Assembly (NCBI GenBank): GCA_014860005.1
Contig: JACZKP010000040.1
Location: forward strand, 11,176 to 75,175
Source of the DNA: Verrucomicrobiota bacterium
GTDB lineage: Bacteria > Verrucomicrobiota > Verrucomicrobiae > Limisphaerales > UBA11358
DNA length: 64,000 bases
Reading direction: 5' to 3'
The translations under genes and the position numbers were made by a program. Below, in pieces: positions 16,114 through 26,679 of the stretch (position 1 is the first letter of the stretch; each line of letters opens with the position of its first letter). The notes under the pieces are model-generated. The model had not been told where the DNA came from, searched no databases, and saw only the letters and a program-made list of their open reading frames with translations.

Positions 16114-17772
16114 TCACGCTTCCGTTTTCATGCGCTGAAGACAATGCGCCAGATACGGGAGCAATTGCTTCTTCCGGGAAACCACTTCGCGCAGTTCGAA
16201 AATCCCCGCCTCCACTTGCGGATAATCCACGCGCTCAATCAACGCGTTGGCACCAGCCAGCAATAGCAGCGAACATTGCTTGGTGACATCCGTGATCAGC
16301 AGCGCGGAAAACAGATAGCCCCGCCCCCGTTGATACTCCCCGAGCGCCGCCAGCAGTTCGTCTTTTCGCGGCCAGAACTGGTTGAAACCGATTTCCTCGA
16401 TCTGTGCCACGCTGAACGTGGTGCCGTCTTCCTGATACTCCTTGCAGTCGGTGGTGATCGCCTGGGGCGCGGGCTTGAGCGTGAGCAATGAGCCGGAGGC
16501 AAACAGTTTTTCGGTGAACTCGCGCGCGTTCACGCCGGACACGGACTCCAGCTTGGCGAGCACCTCTGCATCCCGCGGCGTGGTGGTGGGCGAGGTGAGA
16601 TTCAGGGTGTCCGACACCAGTCCGGCCAGCAGCAAGCCGGCAATTGGCTGCGGCAGTTCCACGCCGTGCCGCAGAAAACAATCCGCCACAATCGTACTGG
16701 TGGAACCGACGGGTTCGTTGCGAAACAGAATCGGTTGGTGCGTGGTCAGCGACCCGATGCGGTGATGATCAATGATTTCAAGAATCTCCACCTGATCGGC
16801 GCCCAGCACCGCTTGGGAAAGTTCATTATGATCCACGAGAATCAGCCGGCGTTGCACCGTCTTCAAAAAGTCCGTCTTGGACAAAATCCCCACGGTCCTC
16901 CCCTGCCCATCCATCACGGGAAACGCCGCAAAGCCGGAGGCGGTGGCCCGGGCGCGCACCGTCACCAACGGGGCCTCTTCGCGCAGGCCCAGGAAATCTT
17001 CGTTGAGCATGTGCCGCACCGCCACCGAGGCGCGACACAGCGCCGCCGTGGTGGCCGTGTCGTGCGGCGAAGAAATGAGACTTACCTTGTTTCGTTGCGC
17101 AGCTTCGAGGGTTTTGGTTTCCACCGCCAATCCGCCCGTCACGATCAGCACCCGCACCCCTTCCCGAATGGCCAGGTTCTGAATGTCCCAGCGGTCTCCG
17201 ACCACTACCGCCAGTTTTTCACGCGAATACTTGTCCAGTCTTTCGGCAAACGATTCGAGGCCCATCGCACCGATCATCAGGATCAAGTCCTCCTCGCGCT
17301 CTGCTTCGCTGGCAAACAGAATTTTGCCGCCGAGCGTCCGAGCCAGATTCTCAAGGGACGACAGGACGCGGCGCGAATCAATGAGTCGTTGCGCCGCGGG
17401 AAAGAGAAACTTGCTGAGCTTGAAGAGCGAGAGCAATCCCTGGCAGACCCGGTCTTCATCCAGCACGGGGAGGATGCGAATATCATGCTCGTCCATCAAG
17501 GCGAGGGCATCGGCTGCCGTGGCGCCCGGCGTGACACTGAACACCTCCGTCTGCATCACATCGCGCACCTTGGGCGCCACATCGGCCACAAACTTTGGCG
17601 CGGCCACGCCAAAGCTCCGCAGCACAAAATCAATCCGGTCATTGGTATCGCCGCAGCGCGCGGCCACGGCTTCGGGCATGCCCGTGCGGCGTTTGAACTC
17701 CGCGTAACCAATGGCCGAACAAATCGCATCCGTATCCGGATTGCGATGACCGATGACAAGGATTTCGCTCAT
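16114..17772 (-). CDS. ppaC: Family II inorganic pyrophosphatase with CBS and DRTGG domains
   Basis: The 552-residue protein has a DHH phosphoesterase core (GHRNPDTDAICSAIGYAE at the N-terminus). That core is split by a regulatory insert containing CBS (about 65-125), a DRTGG-like domain (about 145-250, with GDRWDIQNLAIREGV) and a second CBS (about 255-305). It resumes with LVDHNELSQA, EIIDHHRIGS and PVGSTST, and ends with the DHHA2 part containing VVSRKKQLLPYL. All metal and substrate motifs are present, so it should be an active Mn/Co-dependent pyrophosphatase regulated by adenine nucleotides. Its product is phosphate, which fits the neighbouring pst operon. Confidence 0.94.
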   Translation of the reverse strand: MSEILVIGHRNPDTDAICSAIGYAEFKRRTGMPEAVAARCGDTNDRIDFVLRSFGVAAPKFVADVAPKVRDVMQTEVFSVTPGATAADALALMDEHDIRILPVLDEDRVCQGLLSLFKLSKFLFPAAQRLIDSRRVLSSLENLARTLGGKILFASEAEREEDLILMIGAMGLESFAERLDKYSREKLAVVVGDRWDIQNLAIREGVRVLIVTGGLAVETKTLEAAQRNKVSLISSPHDTATTAALCRASVAVRHMLNEDFLGLREEAPLVTVRARATASGFAAFPVMDGQGRTVGILSKTDFLKTVQRRLILVDHNELSQAVLGADQVEILEIIDHHRIGSLTTHQPILFRNEPVGSTSTIVADCFLRHGVELPQPIAGLLLAGLVSDTLNLTSPTTTPRDAEVLAKLESVSGVNAREFTEKLFASGSLLTLKPAPQAITTDCKEYQEDGTTFSVAQIEEIGFNQFWPRKDELLAALGEYQRGRGYLFSALLITDVTKQCSLLLLAGANALIERVDYPQVEAGIFELREVVSRKKQLLPYLAHCLQRMKTEA

Positions 17773-17949
17773 GTTGAAGGGCCAGAGGCTATCCAGAAGG
17801 CCCGGCGAAGCAAGTCGGATGGCTCGCGCGGTACAGGTCTGTCGCCATTCCTCAGCAACTCACTGAAGCCAAGGCAGTCAACCGCCTCCTTCCGCTGCAA
17901 ACACAACTCCTTGCCTTGCAACCGCCGCTTGCTTCGCTAATCTGGCGCA

Positions 17950-18069
17950 GTGCGGAAAGTGAAATCCTCTGAAGCAAAACCCAACGACTCCGGCCTCAAT
18001 TCCGAGCAACAACTCTGGGCCGCCGCCGACAAGATGCGCGGGCGCCTGGACGCTCCCGAATTCAAGCAC
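17950..18069 (+). pseudogene. Remnant of a type I restriction methyltransferase (hsdM)
   Basis: A GTG-led frame encodes about 40 residues, of which NSEQQLWAAADKMRGRLDAP and the following EFKH match the conserved N-terminus of HsdM. The usual continuation (VVLGLIFLKYISD) is missing: after EFKH the frame enters unrelated sequence and a palindromic repeat, ending at 18219. No hsdS or hsdR is present. It is the stump of a deleted restriction-modification locus. Confidence 0.7.
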
Positions 18070-18159
18070 GCCGATCATCGCCCCGGAGACATGAACACGG
18101 CAGCCGGAACGCCGGTCGCTGACCCGGTGAGTTTCAAAGCTGCCGTTATCAATGCGCCG

Positions 18160-18180
18160 GATCGGAGATCGGCGCTCCGC
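18160..18180. repeat. Palindromic repeat at a deletion junction
   Basis: CGGAG-ATCGGCG-CTCCG (18163-18179) can form a 5-bp hairpin. The 13-mer GATCGGCGCTCCG within it also occurs at 3869-3881, between exbD and exbB. It sits between the hsdM stump and the 5'-truncated DUF4202 gene and may mark the recombination point. Confidence 0.55.
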
Positions 18181-18191
18181 TTCAAGGAAAG

Positions 18192-18647
18192 ATGTCGGCT
18201 TCCGCGCAACGCTGGCTGATTCCGCGCGACAAGTATCCCATGACGCGCGCGGGCTACCTGCAATGGCGCGCGGCACTCAAACGGTTTCATGCCGCGGCGG
18301 CGGGAGAAATACTGCGGGAAGTCGGCTACCCGGACGAGGTCATTCGCCAGGTACAGCAGTTGAATCTAAAGCAAAACTTCCCAGACGACCCTTCGAGCCG
18401 CGTGCTCGAAGACGCGCTCTGCCTGGTTTTCCTCGAACATCAACTCGCCGCACTGGCGCTCAAAACGAGCGAGGATAAAGTAATCAATGCCCTGCGGAAG
18501 TCGTGGCAGAAAATGACCGCCACCGCGCACGCCGAAGCATTGAAGTTGCCTTATGGCCCGCGGGACCAACGTCTGCTGGAGCAAGCCTTGGCAACCACAG
18601 ATTCAAGCATGATTAACCGTTCAACCGAGCCGACTAATCAGGATTAG
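18192..18647 (+). pseudogene. 5'-truncated DUF4202 protein gene
   Basis: The frame encodes 151 residues that match the C-terminal two thirds of DUF4202 proteins (RWLIPRDKYPMTRAGYLQWR, KRFHAAAAGEILREVGY, LEDALCLVFLEHQLAAL). Family proteins normally have about 40-60 more residues before this point, including His-containing segments of an HD-like fold. Here the upstream sequence is a repeat and an hsdM stump instead, so the gene was cut at its 5' end. It could still produce a shortened protein from the ATG at 18192, but loss of function is more likely. Confidence 0.7.
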
Positions 18648-19096
18648 GGTTTCCAGAGCCGATAATACTGGTTGCCAGTTGGTGGATTGACAATAAGCGT
18701 CCGGGTCGCGCCGTCGTCGTGGATTGTGTCGTTGACGTTGTTCCAGTTCATTGAGCTGATGCTGTTGGTGTTTTGTTGCAGCGTCCAGCCCGCGGACGGC
18801 GATGGCCAAGCGACGGCTATGGTGTTTGTGGTTGTGCGGAAGATGGACAGCAATGGTGCGCCGGGCGGCTGAATAGCGGCGATGGCCCAGAAACCGCTGG
18901 TCAGTGAATACTGGCCGCCGCTCATCTAGCCGGCATCCGGTTGACCAATCGCGCCGCTCACCGAATAAACACCGCCGGTGCTCGTGCCACCACCGCCATC
19001 CAATGCGCACCAGTCAATCGCGTAGTTCGTTTGGGCGTGAACCGACCACGTTGCAAGCACGAGCGCGAAAAGGCCAAGCCGCGATCCGCTTTTCAT
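18644..19096 (-). pseudogene. Small secreted surface protein with in-frame TAG
   Basis: An ATG at 19096 opens a frame of 56 codons: a signal peptide (KSGSRLGLFALVLATWSVHAQ), then DWCALDGGGGTSTGGVYSV and GAIGQPDAG. It meets a TAG at 18926-18928 and continues in the same frame with MSGGQYSLTSGFWAIAAIQ to a C-terminus typical of verrucomicrobial surface proteins (GNQYYRLWKP). Homologues read straight through the GQPDAG...MSGG junction, so the TAG looks like a nonsense mutation. Its start overlaps the stop of the S74 gene by ATGA, which indicates they were one transcription unit. Confidence 0.75.
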
Positions 19097-22000
19097 TTTC
19101 CACCCCTGTTCAGTGCAGTCGGAGAACCGAGTACGGCTCGTTCCAGAACCTCCAGCCGCCGCTGCAGGGATTGAAGCTCACCGTCCTTTTGTCTCAACGC
19201 CGCCTGTTGTTCGTTGACGATTTGGTTCAGGCCCTGAATGGCCGCCAACGCCACGCCATCCGCGTCCACCGTGGCGATGTGTCTGTCATCCGAGCCCACA
19301 GCAAAGGCAGCGTGAAAATCCTGCGCCATTGGCCCGATGTGCCGGATGCCAGGGTTCTTTTTAAAGTTCCACGATTCAATAGGAAGCATGGCCACTTTCT
19401 CCAACACGGACCGGCCGTCCACGGCAGCAAAATGCTCCTTGGCATTGCGATCGCTGGTTGGATTGATGGCCATGGCGGTAATAATCCCATTCACATGCAA
19501 CTCCGAGGCGGGAGCATCAGTGCCAATGCCCACTCCGCCGGAAGCTCAAATCAGGAATTGATTCTCTCCAGTCGAGGTAAAATCCGCATCGGTGGAATCG
19601 GCCCAAATAAAAGTTCCTTGATGGCCAGCATGCGCTCGCTGCCCAGCCGCAAAACAATAGCTCGCGGTAACACTGTTGCTGAAACCGCCGGGAATGACAG
19701 AGTATAAGGCGTAGATTGAACTGTTGTTCTGCCCACCACCGATGGCCGAGTAGTATCCCACAATATGATTCCCCACACCTCCCCCAATCGAATTGCCATA
19801 AGTGTGCCCACCCCAACTTATCCTGTTTCCTGCTCCTCCCGCGATGGTAGAGTAGGATGCGTCCAAGAAATTGTTAGTCCCACCACTGATGGTTGAATGA
19901 AAAATCTCGTAGCCGATTATGTTTCGAGTCCCGCCACTAATGGTATGTCCAGTTTCGATAAAGCCCGATGCGGAGTTACCTATCCTATTCTCGATTCCTC
20001 CATTGATCACGGAATTAGCCACCCAGATTGTGTTGGAATAGCCGCCTCCAATTGTACTATTAGTCGTGTATACCATCCCGCCCCTCAACACCTGATTCTG
20101 GTGACCCCCGCTGATTGTGGCAAATGCTGAGTTGCTAGTAATATTGTTCTGTCCACCTCCACCAATTGTGCTAAAAATGCTTTGATTGTCTATTGTGTTG
20201 CCCGCGCCGCCACCCACGGTGACGTAGCTTACAGGTTCGTCGAATCCGGCGAGATTTCCGTCCCCACCAGAGATTGTTGTCCCCACAGACCCCAAGAAAA
20301 CCTGGTTGCCGCTTGCCCCGCCAATCACATTCGGAGCACCCGCTGTCGGCTCGAGCCGGTAAGCGCGCTGGCCGTTGACTTTGAGTTCCAATGCTTGATC
20401 GTCGGTCGTCCCAAGAAAATTGATGCCGGCCGTCGTTCCTGCGTTGCCACCGAGTTGCCAGAAATCCGATGCGGTCAGTCCGCCGAGCTTCGCGGCGTCA
20501 ACGCCTGTAAGTTCACTGCCGCTGCCAGCGAAAACGTTGGCAGGATTGTTGAATGTGACGGCATTGCTATAGGCGCCGCCGAGCAGGTTCGGTGGCAGTA
20601 CACCACTCAATTGTGCAGCCGGCAATGATCCGAACACGTTGGCAGCAGCGACAACCAGATTGCTCAGCCCCGAGCCTTCGCCAGCAAGAGTGCCAACGAA
20701 AGTGTTGTTGGCATTGGTGAAGGCATTGACTCCCGTAAACGTGTTCGACCCGCTAAAGGTCTGGTGCGCGCTCAGAAGCGCAACATTGCTGGAAAGCCGC
20801 TCGTCACCCAGCGTACCGCTGGTGAGGTCGGTGGCCGCATGCTCGTGGCCCAACAGCGAGTAAGTGTCGTCGTGGTCATGGGTCAGGGCCGCATAGAGGC
20901 CGTTGTGATCATGATCGCTGTGCGCGGCGCTACTGGCCACACCGTTGCCGCCAAAGATTACGCCGAATTCTCCCCCGATGAGATTGAGGCCCAGGCCAGC
21001 CGAGTAGAGCGTGTCGTTGTCCACCCCGTCGGCAAAGCCGGGAGGCATTCCCGTGATCCCGCTCCAAGGCGCACTCCCGGCACTCGCCGCACTGTCGGCC
21101 GTGGTCGCACTGGTCGCCTGACCTGAGATGTTGATGTGTGCTGTGCCGGTTGTGAGGTTGGCAGGACTGAGTCCTGTCAAACTGCTGGCGTTGCCTGCAA
21201 ACGTGCCAACGAAACTGTTGTCGATGTTGGTGAGTTGCACGACGCCGGAAAAGAGATTGGATCCACTGAAAGTCTGCTGGGCATTCAAGAGCGCCACGTT
21301 ACCGGAGAGCCGCGCGTCCTGGATCATACCGCTGCCAAGCTGCGAGGCATTCAATGAGGTGAGACCGGCCCCATCGCCGGCGAAGCTGTTGGCGGTAATG
21401 TTGCCTGCCGTAAAATTGCCCGAACCGTCGCGCTTCACGAGTGTGTTCGCCGTATTGGCCTCAGTCGCGGCATTGGCCACGGTCACGCCACTGGCAACAT
21501 TGGCCGCAGTCTGCCCGCCGACGCTGGCGACCACCGTGTTGTTCTGATTACCGGTTACGTCGCCGGCCAGCGGCTCGGTGAATGTGGCGGCACTGCCCGC
21601 GGTCGTGGCCGTTGTGGCGCTGCTGGCGGTGGCCGCATTCCCGGAGATGTGAATGCTTGCCATTCCTGCCGCAAGATGCGCGGGGTTCAATCCGGTTAAA
21701 GCGTTGCCGTCACCACTGAAGCTGCCGACGAATGAGTTGTCCAGGTTGGTGGCGGTGACGACGCCATTGAAAGTGTTGGAGCCGCCGAAGGTCTGGTGGG
21801 CGTCGAGCAGCGGCACGTTGCTGGAAAGCCGTTCATCGGAGAGCGTGCCGCTGGTGATCTCGGTGGCAACATGGTGGTGGCCCAATGGTGAATAAGTGCC
21901 ATCGTGGTTGTGGACCAGCGCCGCATAGAGACTGTTGTGGTCGTGGTCGCTGCGGGCTGCATTGTCCGCCGTCCCATTGCCGCCAAAGAGCACGCGGAAT

Positions 22001-23538
22001 TCGGTGCCGGTGAGATTCAAGCCCAGGCCGGCGGTGTAGAGGGTGTCGTTGTCCACGTTGTCGGCAAAGCCGGGCGGAACACCGGTCAGACCGCTCCAAG
22101 GGGCGCTGGTGGCGGTGGTGGCATTGGCCGCGGTGCCGGAGATGTCAATGGCTGCGGTGCCGGGCGCGAAGCTGGCCGGATCGAGGCCAGCCAGCCCGCT
22201 ACCGCTGCCGCTGAAGCTGCCGACGAAGGAGTTGTCCAGATTGGTGGCGGTGAGGACGCCGTTAAAAGTGTTAGCGCCGCTGAAGGTCTGGTGGGCGTCG
22301 AGCAGCGCCACGTTGCTGGAGAGCCGATCGTCGGCCAGCGTGCCGGTGGTCAGTGATGAGGCATTCAGCGCAGTGAGCCCCGAACCGCCGCCGCTGAAAC
22401 TGTTGGCGGTGATGTCACCCGCTGCGAAGTGACCGGCGCCATCACGCATAACAATCGTGTCCGGGGTGTTGGCGTCAGTGCCGGCATTGGCCGCGTTTGC
22501 ACCGCTGGCGACCTCCGCCGCGGTCAGTCCGCCGACGCTGGCAACCACCGTGGCCTGCTGATTCCCTGTGACATCCCCGGCCAGTGGATCGGTGAACGTG
22601 GCGGCACTGCCGGCGGTCGTGGCCGTTGTGGCGCTGGCTGCTGTCGCAGCCGTGGCCGCAGTCGTGGCGGTGGCCGCATTGCCCGAGATGTCGATCCCTG
22701 CTGTGCCGGCTGCAAGGTTGGCCGGGCTGAGTCCGGTCAACCCACTGCCGCTACCGCTGAAGCTGCCCGCAAAGCTGTTGTTAGTGTTGGTCAGTTGCAC
22801 CACGCCCGAGAAGAGGTTGGAGCCGCTGAAAGTTTGATGGGCGTTGAGCAAGGCCACATTGCTGGAGAGCCGCTCGTCGGCCAGCGTGCCGGTGGTGAGG
22901 TCCCTGGCAGCATGACCGTGCCCCAACAGTGAATAGGTGGCGTCGTGGTGGTGATCGCTGCGCGCGGCGCTATCGAACACACCATTGCCGTCAAAGTTCA
23001 CGCTGAATTCGGTGCCGATGAGGTTCAGGCCCAGGCCAGCCGAGTAAACCGTGTCGTTGTCAACCCCGTCGGCAAAGCCTGGAGGCATCGCCGTGATCCC
23101 GCTCCAAGGCGCTGCACTGGCCGTGGTCGCGGTGGTGGCATTGCCTGAAGTAGAGGCATGGAGTGCATGGGGCATGGGGGTCAACTCTTGCCGAGGAGAC
23201 AGCGTGGTGAAACCGCCATCGCCGTTGGTGCGAACGGCGATCTCCAGCCAGCTGGCCTCGCCGGTGAACACCGCGCCGAAGTCGAGCACGACCCGGAATA
23301 GCCCATTGCTAACGCGGACGAAGGTGTTTGTTTGCGCCAAGCCCAGTTGGTTGCCGCTTTTGGCTGCGTCGTAAAGTACGAAGGAGAGGTCAAAGAGCCC
23401 ATCGGCAGGCAACTCGTTGTCAACGAGCCGACCTTGATAGTTCCACGCTGTGCCGAGCGGTTCGGCCAAGCACAGAAAGGCGCCAAGAATCAAGACGGTA
23501 AACTGGGTGAGGAGACGATCGGGTTCGGGGGTCTTCAT
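19093..23538 (-). pseudogene. Giant repetitive surface protein with S74 domain, one in-frame TGA
   Basis: From 23538 the frame encodes a signal peptide and a conserved domain (TAWNYQGRLVDNELPADGLF). Five modules around QTF(S/G)G-N-F-GV (about residues 230-960) follow, with Ala/Thr-rich linkers such as GNAATATTA. A Gly/Asn-rich beta-helix-like region (STIGGGxxN motifs, about 1080-1290) comes next. At 19546-19548 a TGA interrupts the frame after GENQFLI; the same frame then continues ASGGVGIGTDAP into an intramolecular chaperone (peptidase S74) domain (NAKEHFAAVDGRSVLEKVA) and a coiled coil ending at 19093. One CGA-to-TGA change would explain the stop. Such proteins resemble phage tail fibres and likely form trimeric surface fibres. 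The total is 1480 sense codons. Confidence 0.82.
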
Positions 23539-23987
23539 GGTACATTTCTTTCCGGCTGATGGTTGGATTCGGTTTACCGCAGCTTTAACCCATCAGAATC
23601 ACTGGCAATTGCTTGTGGCGGCGTAAGGCAGGGACAACAACAATTGCCAAGCTGTTCGCACAGTTTCTTATACCAGAGACAATCCACTTTGAAAGTCCGG
23701 TTGAAACCCTAACCCACTCCGTATCAATCCGGATGGTCGCGACCTATCATGTGGAAGGAATTGGACTACGTGCGTTGCTCGCACCAAGCAGCAGGACGAG
23801 GGAGGTTTATGACCGGTCATCGCTTCGGATCAATCTGACCTTGGCGACATGGCTTCACTCAGTGCGGCAGCCTAATTCCATAACCAATCAACAACCCGGC
23901 GTATAGTCTGAATTCGATTCTCCGACCGTCGAGGTGACGCTGCGTTGAGTGAAGAAACGCCAGCAGCCCGCCTCAATTACACGCGGT
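23539..23987. other. Gene-free stretch upstream of the S74 gene
   Basis: I see no supported gene in these 449 nt. The open frame at 23613-23906 has no recognisable domain and an irregular composition. The region probably contains the promoter of the S74 gene, but no clear -35/-10 pair was found. Confidence 0.5.
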
Positions 23988-24821
23988 TCACAGGTCCAAG
24001 CCCTGTCCGTTTTGCAGCACGCACGCGCGCTGATCAAGCCGGCCACACTCCGAGAGAAACTCCTCCGGCGAAACGGTGTTGAACTCGAACATATCGAAGT
24101 GATGCGGGATCGCTACGCGCGCCTTGATGTCCCAAGCCAACTGCGCGGCCTCGCGACAGTTGAGATTACCTGCCACGCGCCGCTCAGGCTTGTTGCCATT
24201 GATCGGCAGGATCGCCACATCAATTTTGAACCGCAGAAGTGAAGGTATCAGTTCATCGTGCAACAACGTGTCCCCGCTGTGGTAGATCGTCCGGCCTCCG
24301 ACCTGCGCCACGTAACCGAGAAATCGGCAGCGTCCTAGTTCGTCGCGTTCGACGATGTTGTGCGCCGCGGCGATGCCGTGGAACGTTACGCCCGCCACGC
24401 GCACGCTCTCGCCGGCGTCAACTTCGACGAGTGAATCTTCAACCTTGCCGAGACGTTCCAAGACGAATGCCCGATTGGCTCGTGGGATGAGGAGTTTCGC
24501 CTGCGGATTCGCAGCCAGCAGCGGTTGGAGCGTTTCGGCGTCGAGGTGGTCCGTGTGGGTATGCGAACTGGTGATAACATCAATGCCTTGCAAACACTCG
24601 GGGGCAATGACCTGCTCGGTGATGCGCGTGTGCGGTTTGTCCGTCGCGGCGTACTTTCTCGTCAACGAATCTGAAAGATAGGGATCGAACAACACCGTCG
24701 CCTCTTTCTTATAGACCAGAAAGCCACTCTGACCGAGCCACCAGAGGCGGGCGCGTCCTTCGCCTCGGGCTCGAGCGATATCCGCGAGCAAGGCATCGTT
24801 CTTCTGAAACGCCGGCTTCAT
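23988..24821 (-). CDS. Metallo-beta-lactamase-fold hydrolase (UlaG-like)
   Basis: The 277-residue protein has the MBL metal site SSHTHTDHLD (near residue 83), an upstream strand VLFDPYLSD, later GRTIYHSGDTLLHDE, and ARVAIPHHFDMFEFN near the C-terminus. This is the UPF0173/UlaG branch, which includes L-ascorbate-6-phosphate lactonase. It starts 1 nt after the stop of the MetE-like gene (TGAC-ATG), so it is the last gene of the long minus-strand sugar block. A lactonase role on a sugar derivative is plausible but unproven. Confidence 0.85.
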   Translation of the reverse strand: MKPAFQKNDALLADIARARGEGRARLWWLGQSGFLVYKKEATVLFDPYLSDSLTRKYAATDKPHTRITEQVIAPECLQGIDVITSSHTHTDHLDAETLQPLLAANPQAKLLIPRANRAFVLERLGKVEDSLVEVDAGESVRVAGVTFHGIAAAHNIVERDELGRCRFLGYVAQVGGRTIYHSGDTLLHDELIPSLLRFKIDVAILPINGNKPERRVAGNLNCREAAQLAWDIKARVAIPHHFDMFEFNTVSPEEFLSECGRLDQRACVLQNGQGLDL

Positions 24822-24822
24822 G

Positions 24823-25878
24823 TCACGTGACGATGCCCAGTTCCTTGCGGACCAACCCCACGCCCTCGACCATATTTGCGAGTTTCTGTTTCGCGGCCCA
24901 ACGCGCGGTTTGACTCAACCCGCAATCCGGCGCGAACACCAATTGCTCCGCCGGCGCGTGCCTGAGACACAGCCGCACACGGTCGGCGATGTCGCGGGGC
25001 GATTCCACGTAATAACTCTTCACGTCCACAATGCCGACGGCCGCATCCATGCGTTGCGCGATTTGGGTGATCAGTTCGATCTCGGCGAATTCGCGACTCG
25101 CCATTTCGACGTGCATCTCGTCGCACTTGAAATCAAGGAAGGCCGGAAACATCGGCGCGAGCCGCCGCAAGCCCACGGCGCGGGCTTTGAAGTTGCCAAA
25201 GCACAGGTGCGTGCAAACGCGCGTCTTGCCGGCAACGGGTTCGACCGTGCGGTTGAAAATATCCACGAATCGCCGCGCGTCCTCGCGGTAGGCGTAACAA
25301 CTCATCGAAGGTTCATCCACGCTGATCTCGGGACAGCCGGCGGCGACAAGGTCCGTCAATTCCTTTCGAACAATAGGCAGTAGCGCCTCGGTCAACGCCC
25401 AGCGATCGGCATATTGTTTGTTCGGCAGCAAACGCCCGCTCATCGTGTACGGTCCGGGCACACTGGCTTTGAGCGTGACGTTCGCAGTCCGGTTCATGGC
25501 GTCGAACAGTCGTTGCAGGCGTTTGAATTCTTCAACCACGCCGAGGCCGCGCGGCGCCCGCAGTTCGCCCGTGACCTGATGTTTGCCACGTTGATCGTGC
25601 GCAGGCGGTCCAAACCGGCGCGGCGAGGAGGATTCCAGTTCGATCCCTTCCAGATAACCATAGAAGGACAAATTGAAATCAAGCCGCGTCTGTTCGCCGT
25701 CGGTGACGACGTCCAGGCCCGCTGCCAGTTGATCGTGCAAGGCCGTGATGACGGCGTCGTCCTGCACCTCGGCGCGATCCGCTGTGCCGAACTGATCGAG
25801 ATGTTGCGTGGCAAATTCCAGCCAGCCCGGAAACGGATAGCTGCCAATGACGGAGGTGCGAAGTGGACAGGTTTTCAT
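24823..25878 (-). CDS. MetE C-terminal-like methyltransferase
   Basis: The 351-residue protein matches the catalytic barrel of cobalamin-independent methionine synthase. It begins TSVIGSYPFPGWLEFA and has GLDVVTDGEQTRLDF, SVPGPYTM and ISVDEPSMS. Zinc ligands appear at THLCFG (His-x-Cys) and near the end at APDCGLSQ. It lacks the N-terminal folate-binding half of full MetE. Short homologues include archaeal methionine synthases and epoxyalkane:CoM transferase-like proteins, so the substrate is uncertain. It is transcribed with the neighbouring genes. Confidence 0.82.
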   Translation of the reverse strand: MKTCPLRTSVIGSYPFPGWLEFATQHLDQFGTADRAEVQDDAVITALHDQLAAGLDVVTDGEQTRLDFNLSFYGYLEGIELESSSPRRFGPPAHDQRGKHQVTGELRAPRGLGVVEEFKRLQRLFDAMNRTANVTLKASVPGPYTMSGRLLPNKQYADRWALTEALLPIVRKELTDLVAAGCPEISVDEPSMSCYAYREDARRFVDIFNRTVEPVAGKTRVCTHLCFGNFKARAVGLRRLAPMFPAFLDFKCDEMHVEMASREFAEIELITQIAQRMDAAVGIVDVKSYYVESPRDIADRVRLCLRHAPAEQLVFAPDCGLSQTARWAAKQKLANMVEGVGLVRKELGIVT

Positions 25879-25896
25879 AGCATGTCGAAGTGGGAT

Positions 25897-26679
25897 TTAC
25901 GTTCCGGATTCGGCATAGAGCCGCGCGATGCGATGCGCGTGTTCGTCGTACGCAGATTCAAAAATCTCGACAGCGCGCTTGGCGCCCACAACGGCCGCAG
26001 CGCTCAATACTTTGGGCGGCTGTCCCGCGGTCGTAAGCCGGGCGGCGACTTCCGCCTTGATGGCGTTGATGAGCAAACATCCGCCAATGGTGGAACCAGG
26101 CGAAACAGGCGTATCCAGTCCGGGAATCTGCACCATCGCATCGCCCACGGGTGCTCCCGTGTCCAGAACGAGATCGGCGAAGTCCTGTAGCTTCTTGCCT
26201 TCGGGGTGTTTTGCGGGGCTGGCCTCGGAATGGCTGCGGCTGATGATGACAACGACTCTGACTCCGCGTTGCTTGAAGCCCGCCGCCATCTCCACGGGCA
26301 CGAGATTGCAGCCGCTGGAGGAAATCACGAGCGCGGAATCCGCCGGGCGCACCGCGAAATTCCGCAAGATGCGTTCGGCAAGGCCCGAGACGTTTTCCAG
26401 GAACATCGCCTGCCGCTGTCCGTTTGCGCCGACCACGAGGTTGTGAAAAGAGAGCGACAGTTCCACGATGGGATTGAAACCGGGAAACGAGCCGTAGCGC
26501 GGCCACATCTCCTCGACCATGATCCGCGAGTGGCCTGAGCCGAACACATGCACCATTCGTCCGGCAAGAATGGTGGCCGCGAACCAATCCGCGGCTTGTT
26601 GAATCGCGGTTTCCTGGGCGGCCACAGCATCAAAGATCCTTCGGCAATGCAATAAATAGTCCTGGGTGGGTTGGCTCAT
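25897..26679 (-). CDS. SIS-domain sugar-phosphate-binding protein
   Basis: From the ATG at 26679 (ATGA overlap with the preceding stop) the protein has 260 residues. The SIS fold is seen at MVHVFGSGHSRIMVEEMWPR (about residue 41) and ALVISSSGCNLVPVEMAAGF (about 114), followed by VVVIISRSHSEASPAKHPEG. It resembles the UPF0309 family of putative phosphosugar isomerases or sugar-phosphate regulators. Position in the operon suggests a role in processing an imported or phosphorylated sugar. Confidence 0.85.
   Translation of the reverse strand: MSQPTQDYLLHCRRIFDAVAAQETAIQQAADWFAATILAGRMVHVFGSGHSRIMVEEMWPRYGSFPGFNPIVELSLSFHNLVVGANGQRQAMFLENVSGLAERILRNFAVRPADSALVISSSGCNLVPVEMAAGFKQRGVRVVVIISRSHSEASPAKHPEGKKLQDFADLVLDTGAPVGDAMVQIPGLDTPVSPGSTIGGCLLINAIKAEVAARLTTAGQPPKVLSAAAVVGAKRAVEIFESAYDEHAHRIARLYAESGT

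Noticed and set aside
19093..23538. Selenocysteine at the in-frame TGA
   Set aside because: The TGA replaces a position where Arg is expected before ASGG, no catalytic redox context exists, and no SECIS-like hairpin directly after the codon was seen.
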